DNA from: Rallus limicola
Taxonomy: Eukaryota; Chordata; Aves; Gruiformes; Rallidae
Assembly (NCBI GenBank): GCA_022605955.1
Contig: JAKCOZ010000032.1
Location: 8,742,001-8,806,000, forward strand
Direction of reading: 5' to 3'
Length of the DNA stretch: 64,000 nucleotides
Part shown: one piece after another, positions 34,208 through 45,165 of the stretch
Position numbering within the stretch: the first letter of the stretch is position 1
Layout: the number at the start of each line of letters is the position of its first letter
The notes under the pieces: generated by a model
The model's database searches: none
What the model saw: only the letters and a program-made list of their open reading frames with translations
Told to the model about the DNA's origin: nothing
Program-made: the position numbers and the translations under genes

Positions 34208-35307
34208 TGTGGTGGTTTGACCCTGGCTGGAGACCAGATGCCCACCAAAGTCGCTCCATCACTCCCCTTTTCAGCTGGGCAGAGGAGAAAACAGCTTTTG
34301 AGAGGCTCAGGAGTGGAGGTAAGGCCAGGGAGAGATCATTCTGCAATCAGCATCACGGGCAGAACAGACCCAACACAGAATAAAGGACAGATGGTCTCTA
34401 CTTTATGGCACTGCCCTGCACCCCCAGTGACATCAGAGTCAATTAATGAGAAGTGTGACCAGATCTTAAAGCACCTCCCTCCACCCCTCCATTCTTAGCA
34501 GACTTCACTTGAGTCATGATTTCACTCCCTTCTTCCCCCCACATTGCGGCATGGGAAGGGCGGGGAATGGGGGCTTTGGTCAATTCCTCAGGAGATGTTC
34601 TCCTTCTTAGCCAGGGGGTGGGAGGGGGACATTCCTCACACCCTTCCCCTGCTCCAGTGTGAGGTCCCACTAACAGGAGCCAGTCCTCCAGGAACATCTC
34701 CAACAAGAGTCCTTTCCCATGGGGTTTCAGCTCTTCCCCAGCTGCCCCAGCGTAGGTCACTGCTATGGGGTGCATTTATAAATCATAGAAAGTCTCTCAG
34801 GCCCAGACTGCTTCAGCCTGGTCCTCCATGGGAACACAACCAGCCCTCCAGCAAACCTGCTCCAGCATGGATCTCTCTCGTCTCTGTTTCTCTGTCTCTC
34901 TCCATGGGCTGCAGGTGCTGGCAGGAACTTGCTCCAAGGCAGGTCACAGCATCTCCTGTCTGTCTCCCCCTGCTCCACTGTGGGGCCTCCCCACAGGCTG
35001 CAGGTGGGGTCTGGGCCTTTTCCATGGGCCCTCTTCCCTGGCCTTGGTGCCTGCACAGCTCCTCACATCTTCTCACTGCCTTCTCTGGGGCAAAAAACAG
35101 CTGCTTGCAGGTTTTTCATTCTAAATGTGATTCCCAGAGGCACTGTGACCACCACTGAAGGGCTTGGTCTTGGTCAGTAGAGACTCCGGCCTTGAGCCGG
35201 CTGGTGTTTGCCCTGTGGGGCCTGCAGAGAGCTTCTGGCTGCTTCTTGCAGAAGCCACCCCTGCAGCCCTCTACTCCACCAGAACCCAGCCACACAAAAC
35301 TACAACA
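34208..35307 (-). mobile_element. LTR-type insertion A (avian endogenous retrovirus, solo LTR)
   Basis: A 1.1-kb element starting TGTGGTGGTTTGACCCTGGC and ending CAAAACTACAACA on the + strand, so it has the TG...CA ends of an LTR. A run of GGGGG flanks both sides (34203-34207 and 35308-35312), consistent with a 5-bp target-site duplication, though a G run is weak proof alone. Two relatives occur at 43636 and 57127. No internal retroviral region accompanies it, so it is a solo LTR. Minus orientation is inferred from copy B, where an AATAAA signal lies on the minus strand about 170 bases from its 3' end. The open frames across it, up to 204 codons, are not supported as genes. Confidence 0.85.
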
Positions 35308-36611
35308 GGGGGGGTTCCCCAAACTGCTGAACTGAACCTGAGCCCCACCTCTTTGAAAACTTTTGCTCTAGTCAAAAAGTGATGCTCTCTTCATAGTTCC
35401 AGTGTTACCAAAGGCAGGCTGGGATTCAGCAGGACGAGTGCTTCTGCCTGTAGCTTTAGCGTACGGCAGGAGTTCTGTCTTTGTTGGATTGTCCTCCAAC
35501 TCTATGCAGTTGTTTCTGGCAAACATGAAGTGTAGGTGTTACTGGTGAATGAAGCAGCTGGCCATCACTGTGTATGTGAGATACAGATGGTACGTAAAGG
35601 AGACCTGAGATACTGGTGAGGTAGAAAACACAATGAGGCATAGAAAGGGAGAGGAGTTGATAATGGGAGCTGTGTGACAGAAGCCATGGCAGGGTGGGGG
35701 AACTAGCCCTCCTGAACTGGTAAGCTGTGCACCTGTCATGACACAGGCCAGGGAGAAATAGTATGGGCCTTCCTGGTGTCACCTTTGTTCACTCTGAGCT
35801 GGATGGGGAGCAGCTTCATCAGTGGCTTCAGCTGCTCCTTTGTGCCTGGGGAGTGGGTCCATCTGCCCACAGGCAGCTTGGCCAAAGCTTGACCATATCT
35901 GCTGTTCAAGGGCTGGGTTTGTCAGAAGACCAAAGAGGAATATTAGAGTGAAGGAGTGCGGTCAAGGCAGGGAGGATGTGGGAACAGCAAAATGTAAACA
36001 GAACTGGAAGGGCCGGAAAATAACCAAGGGAAGTTATATATAGGTGGAAGAGCGGAAAAATGTATATGAACAGGGATGCAGCAATATGAAGGGCAAGGAA
36101 AGAGATTGTGTCAGGCATGAGACCAGAGTCTGAAGAAAGGTAAATGCAGAGGTAATACGATTTCATGAGCCAGGATGGAGGGCTGGAGAATGGTTGGGTA
36201 GAGAGAAGGAGAGCAAGAACGGTGAGTAGGTGCCATGACAGGCTTTAAGAAGGGAAAAGCAGGGAGAGTGGTTAGGGACATACAGCTGTATAGAGAAAGG
36301 ATAGATCAGTATTGGCAAATGCTGGAGCTAGAATTTCCTGCTGAAATTCTTAAAATAGTTTTCTCATTATCTTCTTCAATAATGGCTTGGGCTGTATGAA
36401 TAAGAGGACACCTATGGAATTTCTGCTGACACACATCCAGGAATGGTTGTCAGTCAGTATGACAGAAAATGGAGATGTGTTAAAATTCATAGTGGGAAAC
36501 AGACCAGACTCTTGGCTAAAGAATACACATATTTCTCCTGTTGGTATCTCCAACAGTCTACCAATCAAGAAAGGAGGACCTGTCTATATTAGTTCATCAC
36601 TGGGTGATGGT

Positions 36612-36614
36612 TAA

Positions 36615-36649
<35 letters not shown>

Positions 36650-36665
36650 ATTAATTAATTAATTT
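36612..36665 (+). repeat. (AAAT)n microsatellite
   Basis: About ten AAAT units followed by four AATT-type units. Likely polymorphic in length. Confidence 0.95.
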
Positions 36666-37280
36666 ATAAATAACCCCCCAAAGCAAATGTGATTCCAGGC
36701 TATTCTAAGGCATTTCTGATTTAGACCAGTAAAACCACCATGTAAACAAAAAGCCCAAGAAAAAATCCTTACCAAACCAAACAAAAATCCCCAACAAAAC
36801 AAACTGAGGTCATGCAAGAAATTTGGCTCAACAAACCTGACCGCAACAGACCAAGGAGGAAGGGGGTGGTAGTGGTCCCTAGGACAACAGAGGGAGGAAC
36901 TCAAAGTTGAGGAAGAGGTGTTCAAAGAGAAACCAAATGCTGATATCAGAGTAAATAGGTAGAAACTGTCTATGAATAAATGTTGGCTATAAATTTATAT
37001 ATTTAGGTATTAATAATTAATATTATTAATTATTGTTTAATAATTAATACAAAATATAGGTGATGAGATTCTGCAGCATCCTTTCAATTAAAGTAGAAAA
37101 GGCACAAACCCCAATGTGTGTTCAAGATAAAGACATTTCTGAGGGGAATTATGTGCTATGGAAAATACAGCAGCTCCTTTTCAGAGATTTGGATCATGTG
37201 TTGCGTTTATTAGCTTTACAAGAGGAAAAGTACTGCTCTACTGCTTAGAGCATTTGCTGCATAGCAAAAAGCAAATTTTC

Positions 37281-38218
37281 ATACCATCCCAGACTGGTCT
37301 GGGCTGGAAGGGACCCCAAGGATCACAGAGCTCCAAGCCCCTGCCACAGGCAGGGACACCAGCCTCCAGGCCTGGAGCTACACAAGGTTGCCCAGGGCCC
37401 CAGCCAACCTGGCCTTGAACACCTCCAGGGATGGGGCACCCACCCCCTCTCTGGGCAGCCTTTTCCAGCCCCTCACCACTCTCTCTGCAAAGAACTTCCC
37501 CCTAATATCTCATATAACCCTTCCCTCCTTCAGCTTCACTCCATCCCCCTTGTCCTGCCAGTGTCTGCCCGGTTAAAAAGCTGATTCCCCTCCTCTTTCT
37601 CTGCTCCCTTCAGGGACTGGAAGGCTGCAATGAAGCTCCTCCCCAGCCTTCTCTTCTCTCCCTCTCCCTCTCCCTCTCCCTCTCCCTCTCCCTCTCCCTC
37701 TCCCTCACCCTCTCCCTCTCCCTCTCCCTCTCCATCTCCTTCTCCCTCTCCCTCTCCCCTCCTCTGTAAGAGAAGGCTGCAATGAAGTTCCCCTCCAGCC
37801 TTCTCTCCCTTCCCCTCCCCTTCCCCTCTCTTCCCCTTCCCTTCCCTTCTCTTCTCTGAACAAGCCCAGCTCCTTCAGCCTCTCTTTGTAGGGGAGCTGC
37901 TCCAGCTCTCTGATCATGTCCATGGCTCCTCTGAACCCTCTCCAACAGTTCTACATCTTTCTTGTGTTGGGGCCCCAGCTCTGGACACAGGACTCCAGAT
38001 GGGGTCTCACGAGGGCAGAGCAGAGAGGGACAATCCCTTCCCTGTCCCTGCTGGCCACGCCTCTGCTGATGGAGCCCAGGATACCCTTGGCCTTCAGAGC
38101 TGCAAGAGCCACTGCTGGCTCATGTTAAGTTGCTCATCCACCAGAACCCCCAAGTCCTTCTCAGCAGGACTGCTCTCCAGGAACTTTTCTCCCAGTCTAA
38201 TCCCATGTTTGGGATTGT
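37281..38218 (-). mobile_element. CR1 LINE 3' end, antisense, with an expanded pyrimidine tract
   Basis: Matches the copy at 27311 almost along its length, from CTGGGCTGGAAGGGACCCCA through AAGTCCTTCTCAGCAGGACT to CCCAGTCTAATCCCATG. It is interrupted by a (TCTCCC)n tract at 37651-37765, after which the CR1 segment AAGGCTGCAATGAAG (37621-37635) recurs at 37773-37787, followed by a second C/T tract at 37799-37858. So about 152 bases were duplicated and the pyrimidine portion expanded. Confidence 0.93.
37651..37858 (+). repeat. (TCTCCC)n and related pyrimidine tracts
   Basis: About 18 hexamer units at 37651-37765, then a non-repeated 33-base CR1 segment, then an irregular C/T tract to 37858. 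It is a homopurine tract on the minus strand and mirror-symmetric in places. The Arg-Glu-rich frame that appears on the minus strand is a translation of this repeat, not a protein. Confidence 0.95.
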
Positions 38219-38639
38219 AGTTTTTTTCTTTAGATGGTATGTGTATCTGAGAACTTGAATGCTTGTATAGTCAAGGGACATAATTTCCATGCAGCAAAGT
38301 GTTTGTGTTTAGCAACGCAAACCGATGAAAACAATACAGTAATACTTTATTATACATAGTAAACCAATATTTTACTCATAGGACTTCTCATATTTTAAAA
38401 GAACCCCCAGAACACTGAGCAGTTCTTTGTTGGAGAATGTCTGTGATGAATAAGGGGCATTGGTTCAGGGTGCGATGGAGTGGGAATAGAAAGTTTGGCC
38501 AGAGCCAGAATGTTTTCCTTAAACTATAAGGGGGGAGCATAAGTGAAAAGTTAGTGCTTGGTCTTCATTCATTCACCATAGCATCCTTGAGTGATTTATT
38601 AAGGAAGATAAATCCCTAAAGCTGAAAGGGCAAGTTATG

Positions 38640-38888
38640 GGTAATGGCTTTAGACTCAAAAAGGGGAGATTTAGGTTGGATATTAAAAAAAGTTATTTAA
38701 TGTGGGAGTGGTAGATAGCTGGCACAGGGTGCCCAGAGACATCTCCCATCCCTGGAGATATTCAAGGCCAGGCTCAACGGGGCTCTGAGCAACCTGATCT
38801 AGTGAATATGTCCTTGCTAACTGCGAGGGGCGGGGGGCAAGACTAGATGGCCTCTAAAGGTTCCTTCCAACTTTACACATTCTATAAG
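38640..38888 (+). mobile_element. CR1 LINE 3' end, sense
   Basis: Begins GTAATGGCTTTAGACTC and continues with GGGTGCCCAGAGACATCTCC, GAGCAACCTGATCTAGTGAA and GACTAGATGGCCTCTAAAGG, ending ACATTCTATAA. It is an older, more diverged subfamily than the copies at 3128 and 6553. Confidence 0.93.
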
Positions 38889-40049
38889 ACATGATCCAGT
38901 ACCTACTAATGCTGATGGGAAGAGTACTAGCTGACACTGGGTCAAGCTGATAGGCAAGTGTCAAGGTTAAGGATCAACCTCATATATCCCCACAAACGAT
39001 GTTTCTCAGGTCACGTGCATCACTGTATGTATGTGTTTTTATTGGCAGAGCCAGGGCGCAGGTTAGAGTGACATGAAGCTCAGAGGAGATCTGGGGGTTA
39101 AGGGTTTCTGGGAAGCTTCTAACTATGAGTGCTTTGCTTTCAGTGATAACAGCGACCTCTTATTCCTGAGTACTTAAACAGACCAAATTAGAGCCTTAGG
39201 GATTTCAGTGCTTTGGCATTCAGTATTTGATAGGCTATAATCACAGGAGCATGAAAGGCAAATGGGGTCCTGGGTCAACTTTTTCCCACTTAGAACCAAG
39301 AATAGGGATCAGTAATGCTACTACATTGGCAATTTACCACATTTAGTAGCAGTACTGCTAAATACCATCTGCCTGTGCTTGTTTTGATAAAATAAGAAAT
39401 CTTAGGCTTCGGCAGCTCCGTTCTGGATTAGGGGCACTGACGGAGATCACATCTGTAGTTGTAAGGCTCCTTCCCTCCCCTTCACGATCTGGAAATCCCA
39501 GATTCTCCCTCCATTAGTTGTCATTGTCAGAGAGAGGTAGGCTGCTCAGATAGCTGGGGATGTGCAGATGCGATGACATCAGCCCGAAAGAGCAGTGGGC
39601 TGACGCTGTGACTCAGAGCACAGAACAGCTTGTTTGTGCTTGTGATAGCTGGGTGGGGGCATCTGCAGCATACAGCTCTGCTGCACGGTGGTTGCACATC
39701 TAGATAAAGTAGTTGTGACAGAAGGAATCGTAGCATAAATAACAGTAATATGGAGTTGAATTTTGTTCTTTAGCGCTTATCAGACTGCGGGTAATGAAAA
39801 CACTTCACAGAAAGATGAGTTTGATTCTGGAGGAGCAGCTATCTTGTAGGGAAACCAAGCACCCAGTGTAAGCTGAGGTAAAGTACAATTATCAGCACCA
39901 AGTAACAGAGCCCTTGCCTCATCCATGAATACCCAAATTGCAAGACAAGTAGATGTGCTCCTAGAAGAGGTCCTAAAAATGGCCCTCAAGCACAGCCTGC
40001 CTGCTGCCACCTTGTTTCCTCTAGTCATTTGAATTCCTTTGAGCAATGT

Positions 40050-40137
40050 TACAGAATCACAGGGGTTGGAAGGGACCTCAAGAGATCATTAGGTCCAAAC
40101 CCCTGCCAAAGCAGGGTCCCTCGGACAGGTCACACAA
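40050..40137 (-). mobile_element. Short CR1 3' end, antisense
   Basis: TACAGAATCACAGGGGTTGG followed by AAGGGACCTCAAGAGATCAT and AGGGTCCCTCGGACAGGTCA, matching the start of the copy at 22145. Confidence 0.93.
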
Positions 40138-43100
40138 TCTGCTGAGACAAGCAATAGAGCAAAGGTAAGGAAGGGCTGTAGCCCAACTGAAATCACACTC
40201 TGTGTATGTTCTGTATCTTTCAGAAGCACCAAGAGCACCCTGTGGGATGGGGGTAACAGATCTGCTTGGTGCTTCTGTAAACCACCGACTGGTTTTCCTT
40301 CCATCTTGTTAAATCAGTACGAATCACCACTGCTTGTCCATCTCCAATTTACATTTAAACTGTCCTGGGGAGAGATTTGAACAAGAGCAGAGGATTATGG
40401 TAATAGAATATGCTGGTGTGGAGGGGCAACATTAAGGCAGATGTGTGAAGGCAGGGGAAATAGTCAGCTCCAGCCATCAATGTAGGGAAGGTGGGGAAAG
40501 GTAGAGGAAACATGAATGTAGGTGTAGGGTGAAGGTCAGAGCTCTGAGCCATAAGGACAAGGGCAAGTGTGGTGAAATGAGGGCCTGGTGACAAGGATGT
40601 ATGAAGGAGGAGGGCAGACCTGGGCAAAGGGAACCTCTTCACCTGCTGTATTTTCAGTGGGGTACTGAGAGGCTGGAGGGAAGAGAGGTGTTCCTGCAGT
40701 GGAGGCAGGGAAAGACAGAAGCTTGATGACAGCTCCCATTGTGTGGGGGGCAGGGGGCGAGCAGCAGGGCTGTACTGCAAGGAAATGATGTCCCTAGTGA
40801 TATGCAGCAGCAGCAGCTGCTCCCCTCACCCCCACCAGTACACACCTGCCCACCTATCAGCTGTCACAGAATACCCAGATTCCCTTCTGTCACTGCATCC
40901 AAGAAAAATAGGCATAGCTCCAGGGGCTCTTACAGGTGTTACAGTGCCTGCCAACCTGTGCACCTGCTGACCACAGAGGCTGGGAGGGATGGAAAAGGTA
41001 CCTGCTTTTGGATTGCACTCTTTGAGCCCAGCAATTGATTTCATGTCAGCTCTTCCACTGAGATTCATTAGCTCTTCTGCAGCTGGGCTTTTTTCTCTGG
41101 CCTCATTGCAAGGGCAGGGAAGATGGTACCTCAGGAAAAGTTCCCCATGGGATGGATGGAGATGATTTCACTAAGTCAGCTTGTGATACCCCTGATTCCA
41201 CCTATTTACAGGGAGACAGCTCCAGGAACCTTCATAACCTCAGTCCAAGTGAAACCGGATCTCATTATTGGACTGGATGTTTGCCATTTTGTAACGAGGG
41301 AAAATTACTCATTCCAAATTATTTGACTTCTTGGACTCAAACTCAGCAATAAACCTGCTGTAATTACTGTCAGGGTATGTGTTGGCTTAGAGGTAACAGG
41401 CATTTTATGTCTGTTCATCATCTGAAGCACCTTTTCATGTGTGTGGCTGTACTTCTCTGAAGAGAAGAGTCTTATGTTCTAGTGGCAGTTACTGGCATGG
41501 TTTTGTACTTCCTTCAAAGCTAAGGAAATCTCTTCATCATATTTCCCTCTTCTTTAACTGGGAGGTGATCTCATGTGGGCTAAAGAAGCGGAGGAAGAGA
41601 ACAAAGGGTAACTGAGGGTGAAGTCAGTCTCCTTTCTTAGCCAGATTAACACATAAGGGCGGTTGCTACCTGGGCTTTGAAGGTTTGCAGCAATTGCAGG
41701 CGCCATTCTCATAGCTGGTAATGGGACCTGATGTTGGAGAGGTGTGGATAAATCCTAGTCAGAAACTGAAAGATAACCAAAGGCCTTTCTGGTTTATCTA
41801 ATTTTCCATCAGGAAAAAGGAATTGTTGTTATTTTCTTAAAAGATTTTTCATCAGGCACTTGTGCCTTTGAATCTAACTGTCTGCTGTGTTGCTTGGAGT
41901 TTTAATAATTTTTCTATTTACTTCCCATCTTCTGGAACTACCAACCTAGTGATTAGTACAGAGAAGTGTCATCCAAGTTGGCTCTCCTCTTCCAGGCTTT
42001 CAGTACAGGAGATCTGTCGTGACATATCGTGACCAACTGTGTTGGGAAAGCTGCTGTTCTCCCATCCTGGCTGCTGCTTCTGGACCTGGATGCTGTTTGC
42101 AGGTGCTTCCTGCCATGGGCTTGACTTTTTTTATTTTACCAGAATCAGGTAATCTTCAGGGATTTCTCCCTTTGCATCTCTAGACTGCCTTGCTTTGCTA
42201 TCTAGGACTTGGAAAGGTGTATCCACACACATGTTAAAGCAAGTACCAGCTGCTGGAAGGAATGAGAAACCAGCCTCCTTAGCAACCTGATTGCACCTAT
42301 GGAATCCTGTACAAAACGTCTCCCTTGCTATAAATTGGATCCCTGCAGTGTACCCACCCTTTCACCTTCAGGCCTTGCTTGGGCATCCCCAAAGCAGTGT
42401 GGCAGGTTGGGCAGACAACGTTTTCTTCTGCAGTTCCTGGCCAGCTGCAGTGAAGATGTGTGTCCAGCTTGTCCTGTGCTAATTCAGCAACAAAAAAAGC
42501 ATGAATCAGCATTTCTCCAAGCCTGCTATACAAACTAGGCAGGTGAGGAAGGTGCTTCTAATAACATGTTCTCTGGTAATTGCAGTCAGGAAAATGGTGA
42601 TCTTTTGTGAGCTTACAGTGTCTTCAGATATCATTCTTCTGTCTGAGATTGTCTTCCAATGCAAAGATCTGTCCAGCCCAGGTGAAGAAATGCCTCTGAA
42701 GCCCCACCTGTCTCTGAGGAGCACAGAGCTTAGAACAGAAGAAAGAAGCTGTTCTCTGCAGCTTCCAGAGCAAGAGCTGAGGGAAACCTCTGTGACCTAC
42801 ACCCATGCTGTACCTGCACAGAAGATTCAAGTAGCAAAGGAATTCTCCACTTGAAGATGACTTCTGCCTGTATCTTTCTTTCCAAAGCAAGCAAGAGCAA
42901 GTCACTGTGCCATAAAACCACATCCAATCCTATGAAGAGCTTTCTTGGTACACAGCACTCTTTATTCTAGAGGTCTCAGTTCCACTGGCAGTGGGCTTTG
43001 CCTGCAGGAAGTTTTGCTTACTGGAAGGTTGAGAAAGGATTTGGTAATTTTTAGAGGGTGGTGTGAGGACAACATGCATTAATAATGACCCTGAGGCTGA

Positions 43101-43552
43101 AGAGCAGAACACCATTAACCCATCAAAAGGAGCAGGCAGTATGTAAGTGACAGTAACATATGAGAAAAACCTCTTTTTATTTCCCTAGTGCTAGTTTGCC
43201 ATCACAGCTCCTTGCTGTGCTCTTCCTTCTCTTCTGGGATTCGTTTTCTACATCTCAAGCCTAAAGAAAGAGCAGTAAGTGAGCGTACAAGAACTATATT
43301 AGCTCAGTATAAGGCTTTAAGTACAGGAGGAAAAAAGTTGGAAAATTGTGTGTTATTGTGAGGTTTCCTGGAAAGCCCTGATTATATGTTTACAGTCAGG
43401 TAATTATGATGGGTTTACTTTTGGAAAGTCCTATACATGTCTCAGTCATGCCAGTAACTGCCACTAGAACATTAGACTTTTCTCTGCAGAGGTACTGCTA
43501 TGTTTGAGCTCTGAATTGCAGAAAAATACAGAAGGAGAGAGAATACTGTTTT

Positions 43553-43635
43553 CTTGTAAAACTTGTTGGTGTAACTGCATCACTGTGAGGGTGACAGAGC
43601 GCTGAGACAGACTGCCCAGAGAGGCTGTGGAGTCT
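43553..43635 (+). mobile_element. CR1 fragment, 5' part, interrupted by LTR B
   Basis: GAGGGTGACAGAGCGCTGAG, then CTGCCCAGAGAGGCTGTGGA, then GTCT where the LTR begins. The CR1 continues at 44829 on the other side of the LTR. Confidence 0.88.
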
Positions 43636-44823
43636 TGTGGTGGTTGAGCCCTAGTTAAAGGCCAGACACTCACCAAAATCAGTCTGTTACTCCACTTCTT
43701 AGTTGGACAGGGGAGAAAAAATATAATTGGGCGGCTCAAGAGGCAAACTCGTTAATGACACGGGCAAAACAGACTCAGCACAGAGTGCTGGAGAGAAAGT
43801 GATCTCATTTATTACAGCAAGCTAAAGAGAAACAGTGAAAAACCAGAGTCAGGAGTGCAACCCACAATCTTGAAACAAATGCAACCAGGCAAACACTTTC
43901 CCCCCCCCCACTCCCTCCTCAGCAGGCTTGAGTTAGAAGTTTGCTCCCTTCTTCCCTCCCGGTCGCAGCCCAGGAGGGGCAGGGACTGGGGAAATGGGGG
44001 TCTGGGGAACACCTTCCCCCCACCCCTCCATTCTAAAGCAGACTGCCCTTTAGCCAGGAGTTTGCTCCCTTCTTCCCCTCTCCTGCTCGCAGCACAGGAC
44101 GGGGGGGCAGGGACTAGGAGATGGGGCTTCGGTCAGTCCCTTGCAAGATGGTTTCCTTCTCGGCCGGGATGGGGGCATCCATTCCACACAGCCTCCCCCT
44201 GCTGCACCCTAGGATCTCACCCATAAGAGCCAGTCCTCCAGGAGCTTTCTCCAAGGCAAATCTCTTCCCACCGGGCTTCATCTCTGCTCTGGCAGGCAGC
44301 AATCAATCCCAGTGTCTCTCAGTCCCAGTCCTCCACGGGGCTATGATGCCTCCCCCAGCAAACCTGTCTGGCTCATCTCTGTAGGTCGCTGGTGCTGGCA
44401 GGGGCTCATCCCAGCGTCAGTCACGGCATCTTCTCTATGTCTCCCCCGGCTCCATCCAGCGTGGAGCCTCTCCACCGGGCAGGTCGGGTCTCTGCCTCTT
44501 CCATGGCTCCTCTCCTCCGGCTACTCCACGGGCTTCTGCTCAGGCTGCAGGGGCATCTCTATCTGGGGCACCTGGGTGCTTCCTCCCCCAGCCTTCCCGG
44601 CCTGTTGTGTCTGTCAGCTGCTTACAGTTATATGCAAATAGACATCCCAATGCCCTTAACGGGCCAACATTGTGGTCTTGTTGGCAGTCGGTGTTCTGGT
44701 GGAGTCTGTGTCTCCTATATGTGACTCTCAGAGGCGCTATCAGCAGGCTTGCGGAAGATTCCAGCAGCCATTTTCTGCAGCTCCTGGCCCTCTCTCAGTA
44801 GCCAACTATGCAAAACTTCGACA
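43636..44823 (-). mobile_element. LTR-type insertion B, nested inside a CR1
   Basis: A 1,188-bp element starting TGTGGTGGTTGAGCCCTAGT and ending CTTCGACA on the + strand. The perfect 5-bp duplication AGTCT occupies 43631-43635 and 44824-44828, and the CR1 resumes in register after it. AATAAA on the minus strand (+ strand TTTATT at 43808-43813) lies about 170 bases from the inferred 3' end, which suggests minus orientation. It carries an internal tandem duplication of about 121 bp (TTTGCTCCCTTCTTCC at 43940 and at 44061), not seen in copies A and C. No internal retroviral genes are present. Confidence 0.88.
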
Positions 44824-44828
44824 AGTCT

Positions 44829-44935
44829 CCTTCTCTGGAGACATCAAACCCGCCTGGACACATTCCTGTGTGATTTAGCCTGGGTGATCCTGCTCTGGCA
44901 GGGGGGTTGGACTAGATGAGCTTTTGAGATTTCTG
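44829..44935 (+). mobile_element. CR1 fragment, 3' part, continuing after LTR B
   Basis: CCTTCTCTGGAGACATCAAA, then CCCGCCTGGACACATTCCTG and GGGGTTGGACTAGATGAGCT. It is the same subfamily as the copy at 26715. It joins the fragment at 43553 once the LTR and one copy of AGTCT are ignored. Confidence 0.9.
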
Positions 44936-44949
44936 TACTGAAAGGTTTG

Positions 44950-45165
44950 TCAGGCATTGGAACAGGCTGCCCAGGGAGGTGGTGGAGTCACCATCCCTGG
45001 AGGGATTGAAAAGGCTTGTGGATAAAGTGCTTAAGTAAGTGGTCTAGAGGTGGCTGGGCAGGGTTAGGCTGTGGTTGGACTCTAAAGGATCTAAAGGATG
45101 TGGTTGATCTAAAGGATCTTTTCCAACCAGGACACCAACCCATGCGATTCTGTGATTCTGTGATT
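44950..45165 (+). mobile_element. CR1 LINE 3' end, sense
   Basis: GGCATTGGAACAGGCTGCCC through GGGATTGAAAAGGCTTGTGG to a terminus GCGATTCTGTGATTCTGTGA. Near 45084-45118 a CTAAAGGAT unit occurs three times, a local amplification absent from the related copy at 11899. Confidence 0.93.

Noticed and set aside
34544..35158. Longest open frame in the window (204 codons, + strand)
   Set aside because: It lies wholly inside LTR A, is low-complexity (Ser, Leu, Pro, Cys-rich), and the corresponding frame is not kept in the related LTRs at 43636 and 57127.
37610..37945. Minus-strand frame rich in Arg-Glu dipeptides
   Set aside because: It is a translation of the (TCTCCC)n tract within a CR1.
41123..41352. 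Two overlapping ~66-codon frames
   Set aside because: Short, in different frames, with no recognisable domain and no splice-site pattern. Treated as chance.
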